Source: JAMXLO01 sp035492535 | GTDB taxonomy: Bacteria; Pseudomonadota; Alphaproteobacteria; Acetobacterales; Acetobacteraceae | Assembly (NCBI GenBank): GCA_035492535.1 | Contig: DATJJM010000199.1 | Span: forward strand, 1 to 15,520 | Direction of reading: 5' to 3' | DNA length: 15,520 nucleotides | Part shown: piece after piece, positions 5,398 through 11,612 of the stretch | Position numbering within the stretch: position 1 is the first letter of the stretch | How the letters are laid out: every line of letters begins with the position of its first letter | Made by a program: the position numbers and the translations under genes | The notes under the pieces: model-generated | The model's input: only the letters and a program-made list of their open reading frames with translations | The model's database searches: none | What the model was told of the DNA's origin: nothing

Positions 5398-6873
5398 CTA
5401 CGGCAGCGGTTGCGTTGGCCGGGAAGCGGTCGCGCTCCTTCCTTCCGTCGCGGTATAGCCGTCGTCCAGCGTGTGCAGGAAGGTGATGATGTCCCGGATG
5501 TCCTGGTCGGTCAGCGCCGGACTGTCGCCGACGTGGCGATCGAAGGGGGCATCGGTCGTGTCCAGGTTGGCGCGGTAGGCCGCAGGCAGGTCGTCGTATG
5601 ACGCCAGCGTGCCGTCGGCGTTGCGCGGATAGACCTTGTCCGGCGCCACGGCGCGCAGGTTGTAGAAGTCCAGTACCTGCCTGAGCGTGCGGTAGACGCC
5701 GTTGTGGAAGAACACCTGGCGACGGTCCACGTTGCGCAGGGTCGGCGTGATGAACATGCCGCAGTACTGGGTCTGCCTGGCCAGGTCCGTGCGGAACGGG
5801 CCGCACAGGCCAAGGTCGTGGAAGTGCGGATCGCGGTTCATCGGCAGCGCGGGATTGCGCGGCACGCCCAGCGCTTCGTACTGGGTGTCGGTGAACAGCG
5901 GCGGCAGCCGGTCGGATGTGACCGTGCTCAGGTGACAGGCGGCGCAATTGCCTTTTTGCGGATCGTTGAACACGTCCAGGCCGCGCGCTTCCGCCGCGCT
6001 CAGGCGCGTCTTGCCCTGCAGCCATGCGTCGTACTTGCTGGTGAAGGGATGGAACGACACGTCTTCCGTTTCGAAGCGGCTGATCGCGAACATCGCCTCG
6101 GCGACCAATCGGTCGGGCTGCTCGAGGATGTCCTCGCCGAACAGCTGCTGGAACTGTGCGTGGTACGGGCTGGCGGCCAGTCTGGTGGCGACCTGCCCGA
6201 TGCTGCTGTTGGCCATCTCGACCGGATTGAGCATCGGCACCAGCGCCTGGCGCTGCAACGACGCGGCGCGGCCGTCCCAGAACAGTCCGCCCATCGGCAC
6301 CATCGGCACGCTTGCCGGCGGAGCGCCGGCCGACTTCTGCGCGCGCGCCGTCTGGCCGGCGGCGCGGGCCAGGGCGTCGAGATTGACCGGCGCTTCGACC
6401 TCGCCCGCGTCCGGCCCGATGCTGAAAGGCGGCTGCCGGTACAGGTAGGCCAGCGACGGCGGCGGGCGAAAACCCCGCTGCCCCAGGTGCGCGCCGCCCG
6501 GCTGCAGCGTCTGCGCATTGGGCGGGTTGTAGCCGCGCGCCGGGTCGTGGCACGAGGCGCAGGACTGTTGGCCCGACGCCGACAGCGCGGGGTCGAAGAA
6601 CATCAGCCGTCCGAGGCGCGCGACCGCACTCAGCGGGCGATCCGGCGGCAGGCGCAGTTCGACCGGGTGCGGATTGATGCCGCCGTCCATCACGGCGATG
6701 CCGGACGCCGCCGGCGCGGCCTGCGCGTGGTTCACCCAGGCCAGCGCCCACCCGGCGCTGCCCATGGCAGCCAGGCACAGCAACCCGCCGACCCTGCGTC
6801 CGCAGGCCTGGCGGAAACGACGGACGGCGCGCGCGCCATCCACGGCGACGGCGTGGATTCGGGAAGGAGCCAT
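5398..6873 (-). CDS. Di-haem cytochrome c peroxidase (MauG/CcpA family), exported
   Basis: From ATG at 6873 the product is 491 aa. Residues 1-52 are an Arg-rich n-region, a hydrophobic core (VGGLLCLAAMGSAGWALAW) and a cleavage-like NHAQA-A site, so it acts in the periplasm. Two c-type haem sites are present: CASCH at 105-109 and CAACH at 310-314. Family landmarks are RLGRLMFFDPALSASGQQSC, GGLFWDGRAASLQRQA, NPVEM (216-220), AISRFE, ITPTLRNV and FFHNGVYRTLRQVLDFY. Such enzymes reduce H2O2 or oxidise a partner protein, taking electrons from c-type cytochromes. The protein is longer than classical CcpA (about 330 aa) because of an insertion after the first haem site, as in many MauG-like proteins. 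An in-frame ATG at 6948 was rejected because its ribosome-binding region would lie inside the 6950-6985 hairpin. It follows the phosphoesterase gene on the same strand. Confidence 0.92.
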   Translation of the reverse strand: MAPSRIHAVAVDGARAVRRFRQACGRRVGGLLCLAAMGSAGWALAWVNHAQAAPAASGIAVMDGGINPHPVELRLPPDRPLSAVARLGRLMFFDPALSASGQQSCASCHDPARGYNPPNAQTLQPGGAHLGQRGFRPPPSLAYLYRQPPFSIGPDAGEVEAPVNLDALARAAGQTARAQKSAGAPPASVPMVPMGGLFWDGRAASLQRQALVPMLNPVEMANSSIGQVATRLAASPYHAQFQQLFGEDILEQPDRLVAEAMFAISRFETEDVSFHPFTSKYDAWLQGKTRLSAAEARGLDVFNDPQKGNCAACHLSTVTSDRLPPLFTDTQYEALGVPRNPALPMNRDPHFHDLGLCGPFRTDLARQTQYCGMFITPTLRNVDRRQVFFHNGVYRTLRQVLDFYNLRAVAPDKVYPRNADGTLASYDDLPAAYRANLDTTDAPFDRHVGDSPALTDQDIRDIITFLHTLDDGYTATEGRSATASRPTQPLP

Positions 6874-6949
6874 GACGATCCGGCAATCTCTGCAACGACG
6901 CCGCCCCGTCGGGCGAATCCGACGAAGCGGCGTGGGGACGATGTGCATG

Positions 6950-6985
6950 CGGTCGTGCGCGGACCCGCGGGACCGCGCACGACCG
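6950..6985 (-). other. Perfect 13-bp hairpin between phosphoesterase and peroxidase genes
   Basis: CGGTCGTGCGCGG (6950-6962) and CCGCGCACGACCG (6973-6985) form a perfect 13-bp GC-rich stem; the 10-nt loop is itself palindromic (CCCGCGGG). It begins 17 bp after the phosphoesterase stop codon and ends 76 bp before the peroxidase start. No T-run follows. Likely roles are 3' end protection of the upstream message, partial termination, or factor-dependent termination. Confidence 0.6.
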
Positions 6986-7002
6986 GATCGATCACCGCAG
7001 AC

Positions 7003-8754
7003 TCAACCGTGCCACGGCCTCGGCCACGGATCGCGGCCGTGATCATGCCCATGCCCGGGGTGCGAGGGCGGCACCTCGGTACCCGTGTCCGGATCCAGGA
7101 ACAGTGGCTGGGTAGCGAAGGCGCGACCATGGCGGAAGTCGAACATGTCCATGATGCTTCCCGCGCTGGCGTCGTTCGAACCCTGGCCGATGCGCTCGCC
7201 ATCGAGCCAGTTGTCCTCGATGAAGCGCACTACCGAGGACTGGGTCAGGCGGTTGCTCGCCACGTAATTGCTGCGGGCATACGGCGACAGCACCAGGAAG
7301 GGAATGCGCGTGCCGGGGCCGCAACGACCGTTGACCACCTTGCCGTCGAGGCCCTGGCCGGGCGTCGCGTCCTTGCTGGTGCAGAGGCCGGCGCCGTTGA
7401 GCTGGTCGGCGGTCGGATCGGCCGATGAGGTGGTCGGCGCCGCGTAGCGGTGGTCGTACCAGCCATCGGAATCGTCGTAGGTGACGATGATCGCCGTGTC
7501 CTTCCACTCCGGCCGGCTCTCGATGAAGTTCACCAGTTGCACCAGGTAGGCCTGCTCGTCGAGCGGGTCCGAATTGCCCGGATGCGCATCGCCCACGGCC
7601 GGCGACTTGATATAGCTCACCGCGGGGAAGTTGCCGCCCTTCACGGCGTGGTAGAAATCCTCGATGTCGTACGCGTGGTTCACCGGCGTGCCGGTGCCGT
7701 CTTTCGGATCGGCGTGGCCGACATAGTCCGGCGAGGTCGGACGCTCGTGGGTCGGGTTGGCGGTGGAGGCGTAGTACTGGAACCAGGCGTGGTGCGGGAT
7801 GTAGTCGGTCTTGCTGCCACCCAGCACGTTCGAATAGGTGCTGCGGGCGCAGCCGGTGCTGCCGTTCTCGTTCACCGCGGTGAGGTCGAAGCCGCCCATG
7901 AAACTGCCCCAGCTGATATGTCGCGCATCGAGCAGGTCGCCGATGTTCTTCGAGGTCATCCGTACCGATTTGCCCGCATTGGAGCAGACGTCGTAGGCCG
8001 GATCGGGATCGCCGGTCACGGTATAGCCGCCCTGGCCGTCGGGCGTCACGCCGCTGGGGGCGACACCGGCCGGGATGATCGCACCGGCGGTCGTGCCGGC
8101 GACGACATGCAACGCACCCGGCGTCGACGGACCGTAGGTGTCGGTGTAGGCGTTGTCGTTCATCGCGAAACGCTGCGCGTAATTCCACAGCGCGGTGACG
8201 GTGTTGCCGTCGTAGTAGCCCATCACCAGTCCGTGGGTACCGAAGGTGCCGGTGCTGCTGACGGTGTTGTTGCCGGTATGCAGCGGGAAGAGGTCGGCCT
8301 TGCCGTTGTCGTAGGCCTGCTGCTCCGCCGTGTAGCCGTGATTCTGGCCTTCGGTATTGGCCTGGGTGCGATCCAGGCGGAACGGATTGATCGCGTTGAC
8401 GCCATTGGCCGGGTTGAGCTTGTTGGGATTCGCAAGGAGCAGGCGGGCATCCAGGCCTTCGACCCGCGGCGTGAACGGCCTGGCGTGGAACGGCGGCTCG
8501 CCGTCCGGGTTGGCCGCATGCGGATAGGTGGCGAAGTAGTGATCGAACGAGCGGTTCTCGTCGAAGATCACCACCAGGTGCTTGATCGGCGTGGTGGTCC
8601 GGGGATCGCCATGCGGCGGGTGCCATGCTGACGAAGCGGTCGTGTTGCCGTGCTCGGCAGTCGCGCTGACTTGGGCCGAGGCGGCAAAGGCGACGCTCAT
8701 GACGGCAATGGATGCCGGCAGGAGCGCCTTGCGGAACATCGAAAGACTGAGCAT
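7003..8754 (-). CDS. Exported phosphoesterase of the phospholipase C / acid phosphatase AcpA family
   Basis: A 583-aa protein from ATG at 8754, with a strong AGGAG site upstream. Residues 1-27 form a signal peptide (FRKALLPASIAVMSVAFAASA). The phosphoesterase family (PF04185 type) is shown by KHLVVIFDENRSFDHYFATYP (from 58), TDTYGPSTPGALHVVAG (from 204), YIKSPAVGDAHPGNSDP (from 381), TYDDSDGWYDH (425-435) and RIPFLVLSPYARSNYV (from 483). By analogy with AcpA/PLC, E66, N67, S210, D427 and D428 would bind metal and form the nucleophile centre. It hydrolyses phosphomonoesters or phospholipids in the periplasm or outside the cell; the substrate is not decidable. The C-terminus is unusual: a His/Pro-rich tail (HPGHGHDHG.., about 19 residues) that may bind metal. 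It lies just upstream of the di-haem peroxidase and probably shares its transcript. Confidence 0.93.
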   Translation of the reverse strand: MLSLSMFRKALLPASIAVMSVAFAASAQVSATAEHGNTTASSAWHPPHGDPRTTTPIKHLVVIFDENRSFDHYFATYPHAANPDGEPPFHARPFTPRVEGLDARLLLANPNKLNPANGVNAINPFRLDRTQANTEGQNHGYTAEQQAYDNGKADLFPLHTGNNTVSSTGTFGTHGLVMGYYDGNTVTALWNYAQRFAMNDNAYTDTYGPSTPGALHVVAGTTAGAIIPAGVAPSGVTPDGQGGYTVTGDPDPAYDVCSNAGKSVRMTSKNIGDLLDARHISWGSFMGGFDLTAVNENGSTGCARSTYSNVLGGSKTDYIPHHAWFQYYASTANPTHERPTSPDYVGHADPKDGTGTPVNHAYDIEDFYHAVKGGNFPAVSYIKSPAVGDAHPGNSDPLDEQAYLVQLVNFIESRPEWKDTAIIVTYDDSDGWYDHRYAAPTTSSADPTADQLNGAGLCTSKDATPGQGLDGKVVNGRCGPGTRIPFLVLSPYARSNYVASNRLTQSSVVRFIEDNWLDGERIGQGSNDASAGSIMDMFDFRHGRAFATQPLFLDPDTGTEVPPSHPGHGHDHGRDPWPRPWHG

Positions 8755-8795
8755 GTAAAGACTCCTGGTAGAGAAGTGACGATGCCGGTCATGAA

Positions 8796-8808
8796 GGACC
8801 AGAGGTCC
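8796..8808 (-). other. Small 5' UTR hairpin upstream of the phosphoesterase
   Basis: GGACC (8796-8800) and GGTCC (8804-8808) form a 5-bp stem with a 3-nt loop, 42 bp upstream of the phosphoesterase start. No convincing promoter or PhoB box could be read in 8755-8959. That stretch otherwise shows nothing apart from the IS3 relic that follows it. Confidence 0.25.
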
Positions 8809-8959
8809 GTGGATTCCCCAAGCGGTGTCGGCGATGCGATCGGGCGCGTCCCCAGAGACCACACGATTCAAGCACCCGGATATGAACGTTCCGGGACAGA
8901 CAGCCGCGCAATCGCGAGAAGCGGTGTCAGGAACAATTTCCGGCAACGGATGGGCTGCC

Positions 8960-9030
8960 GGTCTTGAGCGACTTGAAGATGCTCTCCATCGCCGGGTTGT
9001 CCCGGCAGTTGCGTGCCCGGCGCCCGCCTT
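8960..9030 (-). pseudogene. Short relic of an IS3-family transposase (OrfB integrase core)
   Basis: On the minus strand about 24 codons read ..GGRRARNCRDNPAMESIFKSLKT... This closely matches the C-terminal catalytic patch of IS3-family transposases (typically RRGNCYDNA.MESFF..LKTE), which contains the final Glu of the DDE triad. The similarity stops abruptly on both sides. There are no other transposase segments, no terminal repeats and no start, so it is a fossil rather than an element. It sits in the 346-bp gap between the phosphoesterase and the YciI-like gene and records an old insertion or deletion there. Confidence 0.65.
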
Positions 9031-9065
9031 TGTCGATTCGGACAGCGTCCGTGCGTCGAGGGAAG

Positions 9066-9082
9066 GCAGCCACCGGGGCTGC
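9066..9082 (+). other. Hairpin just upstream of the yciI-like ribosome site
   Basis: GCAGCC (9066-9071) and GGCTGC (9077-9082) form a perfect 6-bp stem with a 5-nt loop. It ends 8 bp before the GAGG site at 9091-9094 of the next gene. It may shape the 5' UTR or be the end of the degraded insertion; neither is proven. Confidence 0.25.
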
Positions 9083-9100
9083 GTTGCCTTGAGGCATGAC

Positions 9101-9445
9101 ATGAGCGAGTACCTGATCTACTTCAACCAGCCGTGGGTCGGCGAGCACTCCGCGGCGTGGTTCGACGCGCGCGGTTCGCGGGCCAGGGCGGTCGTGGAAG
9201 AGATGAAGGCGGCCGGCGTCTACGTGTTCGCCGGAGGACTGGAGGAGGATCCGGATGCGGCCTTCACCGCGGATGCCACCCGTGGTGCGCTGATGTTCAC
9301 CGACGGGCAATACGTCCGGAATCCCCAGTTTCTGGGCGGATTGACCGTGATTGAAGTGGCCGATGAGCAGGCGGCAAGGTGGTGGGCCGGCAAGCTGGCC
9401 GAAGCATGCGGCTGGCCACAGGAGGTTCGCAGATTCAAGCGGTAG
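9101..9445 (+). CDS. YciI-related protein
   Basis: A 114-aa protein from ATG at 9101, with GAGG at 9091-9094 as ribosome site. A long helix (RGSRARAVVEEMKAAGVYVF) leads into a middle strand AGGLEED. Next comes TDGQYVRNPQFLGGLTVIEV (about residues 67-86), which occupies the place of the DGPF..(K)E..GGF.I.E signature, and then DEQAARWWAGKLAEACGWPQEVRRF. This is the fold and ending (EVR-F) of YciI/DGPF dimeric alpha/beta-barrel proteins. The usual Pro-Phe of DGPF is Gln-Tyr, so it is a divergent member. Function is unknown and a cytoplasmic location is expected. It stands alone, with a terminator-like hairpin downstream. It differs clearly from the other YciI protein at 3561 and is not a recent duplicate. 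Confidence 0.85.
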   Translation: MSEYLIYFNQPWVGEHSAAWFDARGSRARAVVEEMKAAGVYVFAGGLEEDPDAAFTADATRGALMFTDGQYVRNPQFLGGLTVIEVADEQAARWWAGKLAEACGWPQEVRRFKR

Positions 9446-9476
9446 CCCGAGGCGTTCTGCGGTTTCCCGGCAGGGT

Positions 9477-9513
9477 CGACTCGGGCTCCTGTTGTTTGCG
9501 AGTCGTGTTTTCT
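9477..9513 (+). terminator. Likely intrinsic terminator of the yciI-like gene
   Basis: CGACTCG (9477-9483) pairs with CGAGTCG (9499-9505) in a perfect 7-bp stem with a 15-nt loop, followed by TGTTTTCT. It begins 32 bp after the stop codon, between convergent genes. The loop is long and the U-tract short, so it is moderate evidence. Confidence 0.45.
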
Positions 9514-9574
9514 GTGGCCACCCCACGAGCCGTGAGGAAGTGCAGTTCGGTCAGGGCTCGTTCGGCGGAGTGGC

Positions 9575-10096
9575 TCAGGGGCCGATGCGTCGCCACACCG
9601 AAATCGGCACGTTGCCGTCCGGCCGCGGCGGTACGCGGTAGCTGAGCGTGTCGCCGTGCAACTCGAAGGCGCGGCGTTGCTCCTGCCCCTCCCAGTTGGG
9701 AAAGGAGGCCCCGTCGATATGGAACACCAGCTGGTGCCGGCCCGGATCGACCGCAAGCATGCCGTAGTGGGTGCTCGCGCCCATCACGGCCGCCCGGTAT
9801 TCCTGCGCGCTGGCCCTGGCCTTGTCCGGGTTGGCGAAGCGCGGGCGGTCGGCGCGGTAGAGCTGCAGCGAGTAATGCCCCGCGCGGTCGATCAGCAGCA
9901 GGCCCTTCGGCGCATCGCCGTAGTCGTGCGAGCGCGAGCCATCCGGATGCAGCACGTCGGCTGCCACCAGCGTCCAGGTGCCGGCCAGCGAGACATCGTC
10001 GCGGGTGTCGGCCGCCCTGGCGCCGGAGGACAGGGCCAGACCGGGCAGCAGGCAGGCGATGGCGGCAAGGCGGGGGAACAGGCGATGCAGGTTCAT
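9575..10096 (-). CDS. Exported lipocalin-like domain protein
   Basis: A 173-aa protein from ATG at 10096 with AGAGGAA upstream. Residues 1-29 are a typical Sec signal peptide (MNLHRLFPRLAAIACLLPGL.., cleavage at ARA-AD). The mature part follows the bacterial lipocalin-like family (Lipocalin_5 type). It starts SLAGTWTLVAADVLHPDGS, then GLLLIDRAGHYSLQLYRADRPRF, an acid/Ala helix (ASAQEYRAAVMGASTHYGML), DPGRHQLVFHIDGASFPNWEG, then QRRAFELHGDTLSYRVPP. The family is a beta-barrel thought to bind small hydrophobic molecules; the ligand is unknown. It is divergently transcribed from a LysR regulator across a 121-bp gap, the standard arrangement for a LysR target gene. Confidence 0.88.
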   Translation of the reverse strand: MNLHRLFPRLAAIACLLPGLALSSGARAADTRDDVSLAGTWTLVAADVLHPDGSRSHDYGDAPKGLLLIDRAGHYSLQLYRADRPRFANPDKARASAQEYRAAVMGASTHYGMLAVDPGRHQLVFHIDGASFPNWEGQEQRRAFELHGDTLSYRVPPRPDGNVPISVWRRIGP

Positions 10097-10107
10097 GGGA
10101 TTTTCCT

Positions 10108-10209
10108 CTTTCGAAATCGGGTGGTGCACTCGTGGGTGAGGCCTCGCCGATCGTAGGACTTGCCGACGCGCGGAAAAACCGAATAATTCGACGGCAACAC
10201 TTTCGAATT
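10108..10209. promoter_or_regulatory. LysR/lipocalin divergent control region with TTCGAA repeats
   Basis: CTTTCGAAAT (10108-10117) and CTTTCGAATT (10200-10209) are near-identical direct repeats, each with a TTCGAA palindrome, one beside each divergent gene. Between them, CGAATAATTCG (10180-10190) is a perfect palindrome around one central base. These AT-centred sites are good candidates for the LysR binding sites; binding is inferred. Confidence 0.4.
10160..10187 (+). promoter_or_regulatory. Candidate sigma70 promoter of the lysR gene
   Basis: TTGCCG (10160-10165, 4/6) and AATAAT (10182-10187, 5/6) are separated by 16 nt. Transcription would start near 10195, about 23 nt before the LysR ATG at 10218. 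The -10 box lies inside the CGAATAATTCG palindrome, consistent with autorepression. Confidence 0.45.
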
Positions 10210-10217
10210 TCTTACCG

Positions 10218-11111
10218 ATGCCACTCCACAACCTCGACATGGACGCACTGCGCAGCCTGGTGGCGATCCTGCACCTGGGCGGACTGGCGCGTGCCGCGGA
10301 ACGGATCGGGCGCTCGCCCTCGGCGATCAGCCAGCAGATGCGCAAGCTGGAGTTGCAGCTGGGCGAGCCGCTGTTCCGCAAGCAGGGTCGCCGCGTGGTG
10401 CTGACCGAGGCGGGCGACCGCGTGCACGCCTACGCGCGCCGCATCCTGGAGCTCAACGACGAAGCGGTCCACGCGGTGCGCGGTGCGGCGGTCGACGGTA
10501 CGGTGCGCTTCGGCCTGCCGGGCGATTTCGCCGAGTCCTGGTTGCCGATGGCGTTGGGGCGGTTCCGCAAGGCCTATCCGGCGGTGCGGGTGGATGTGCT
10601 GGTCGAACCCAATCGCCTGCTGCTCGAACGGCTCGACCGCGGCGAGCTCGACCTGGTCCTTGCGATGAACCAGGGCGGGCGCGCGGATGCCGAGCGTCTG
10701 GCTACGCTGCCGATGACCTGGATCGGACCGGCCGGATCGGGCGAGCTCGTGCGGTCCGATACGGTGCTGGATCTGGCGCTCTACCAGCCGCCGTGTTTCT
10801 TCCGTCAGGCGGGTACGGCCGCACTGGACCGGGCCGGCATCGCCTGGCGGCCGGCTTTCGTCACCGCCAGCCTGCACAGCCTGTGGGCCGGCGTGGCCGC
10901 GGGCCTGGGCATCACCGTGCGCACCGGCGCCGACCTGCCGCGCTCGCTGATGCGCCTGGACGAACGTCACGGCCTGCCGTCGCTGCCCGGCGTGGACCTG
11001 TGCCTGCATGTCGCCCCCGGCTCACCGTCGGCGGCGCTGACACACCTGCGGCAAGCGGTGAGGGAGCAGGCGCGGACGCATCTGGGCCAGGCGGGTCAAG
11101 ACGGTCATTGA
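10218..11111 (+). CDS. LysR-family transcriptional regulator
   Basis: A 297-aa protein, normal for the family. The N-terminal winged HTH is clear: DMDALRSLVAILHLGGLARA, then AERIGRSPSAISQQMRKLEL (about 24-43), then GEPLFRKQGRRVVLTEAGD. A linker helix follows, then a periplasmic-binding-protein-like effector domain from about residue 94 (GTVRFGLPGDFAESWLPMAL, DLVLAM, WAGVAAGLGITVRT). ATG at 10218 is used; the ATG at 10239 (MDALRSL) is an alternative, and neither has a strong ribosome site. It is divergent from the lipocalin-like gene and probably regulates it and itself. The co-inducer cannot be told from sequence. The stop codon is immediately followed by a REP-like motif, marking the left edge of the accessory segment. 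Confidence 0.93.
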   Translation: MPLHNLDMDALRSLVAILHLGGLARAAERIGRSPSAISQQMRKLELQLGEPLFRKQGRRVVLTEAGDRVHAYARRILELNDEAVHAVRGAAVDGTVRFGLPGDFAESWLPMALGRFRKAYPAVRVDVLVEPNRLLLERLDRGELDLVLAMNQGGRADAERLATLPMTWIGPAGSGELVRSDTVLDLALYQPPCFFRQAGTAALDRAGIAWRPAFVTASLHSLWAGVAAGLGITVRTGADLPRSLMRLDERHGLPSLPGVDLCLHVAPGSPSAALTHLRQAVREQARTHLGQAGQDGH

Positions 11112-11213
11112 GAGCCAAACCGGGTCAGATCCCCCTATATGCGATATGCGCGGTTTGCGGTGACTGATGTGGCGAGGGGCGAGGGCCGATGGGCAGGACC
11201 GGGTCGGTTTGGC
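11112..11213. repeat. REP-like palindromic region upstream of the RAYT fragment
   Basis: GAGCCAAACCGGGTCAG (11112-11128) is a copy of the motif at 1698 and 12179. Its GCCAAACC (11114-11121) has a perfect inverted partner GGTTTGGC at 11206-11213, preceded by GACCGGGTC. ATATGCG occurs twice in tandem in between. REP-type palindromes flank RAYT transposase genes in many proteobacteria, and this region lies 29 bp before such a gene fragment. Confidence 0.5.
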
Positions 11214-11242
11214 AGGCTGAGCGGTGTCGAGAGAGGCTCCGG

Positions 11243-11404
11243 ATGCTGCGCCAACCCAGACCAGAGCTTGCCGATGTGCCGCAGCATGTGGTGCAACGGG
11301 GCAATGATCGTCGGCCACGCTTCTACGTGGCGGACGACTACCACTACTATCTTGCCGGGTTGCGCGAATCGGCTATCCGCCATGGCTGCCCTGTGCAAAG
11401 CTGA
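11243..11404 (+). pseudogene. Truncated REP-associated tyrosine transposase (RAYT, IS200/IS605-like)
   Basis: From ATG at 11243 (GAGAGAGG upstream) 53 codons read MLRQPRPELADVPQHVVQRG, then NDRRPRFYVADDYHYYLAGL and RESAIRHGCPVQS, then stop. This is the unmistakable start of a RAYT: P-R-P, then DVPQHV.QRGN.R..F, DYHYYL..L.E.A...GC. Intact RAYTs continue with the metal-binding HUH motif (..VLMTNHVHLL..) and a catalytic Tyr, giving well over 150 aa. Here the gene ends just before HUH, and no continuation was found downstream in any forward frame, so it cannot be active. The REP-like sequence at 11112-11213 lies upstream as expected for the family. The break point marks the junction with the AT-richer HNH segment. 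Confidence 0.8.
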
Positions 11405-11551
11405 GCCAGGATCGTTTCGCTGACCGGATCGACATGCATCGAGCCCGTCATTCAGCCGTCGAACGTGCGAGAAGAACCCGTATGCTGCAAACCAGGGGCG
11501 GTTCATCTTGCCTGAGAAGCAAGCGATCCCAAGGGGCAGAGACATTTCCTT

Positions 11552-11569
11552 AGCGATTTGGATATCGCT
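11552..11569. promoter_or_regulatory. Inverted repeat upstream of the HNH gene
   Basis: AGCGAT (11552-11557) and ATCGCT (11564-11569) are perfect arms around TTGGAT, 43 bp before the proposed HNH start at 11613. It may be an operator or part of the promoter; GACAAT at 11584-11589 is a possible -10. The rest of 11405-11612 contains no gene I can support. Confidence 0.35.
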
Positions 11570-11612
11570 GATCTCTTCTCTTGGACAATTCGTTGAAAAA
11601 ATGGAGATGCTC

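Noticed and set aside
5704..7428. Long plus-strand open frame of 574 codons
   Set aside because: It lies opposite the di-haem peroxidase and phosphoesterase genes, which have haem motifs, signal peptides and ribosome sites; the frame is Arg/Gly/Val-rich antisense sequence caused by high GC.
7450..8631. Plus-strand open frame of 393 codons
   Set aside because: Antisense of the phosphoesterase gene, no motif or ribosome site, repetitive Val/Arg/Gly composition.
8755..8959. PhoB box for the phosphoesterase
   Set aside because: CTGTC-like pieces occur near 8896-8903 on the minus strand, but the 11-bp spaced direct repeat of a Pho box is not present.
7003..9102. N-terminal extension of the phosphoesterase to 9102
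   Set aside because: The AGGAG site and a clean signal peptide begin at 8754; the extension reads through the IS3 relic region and has no protein character.
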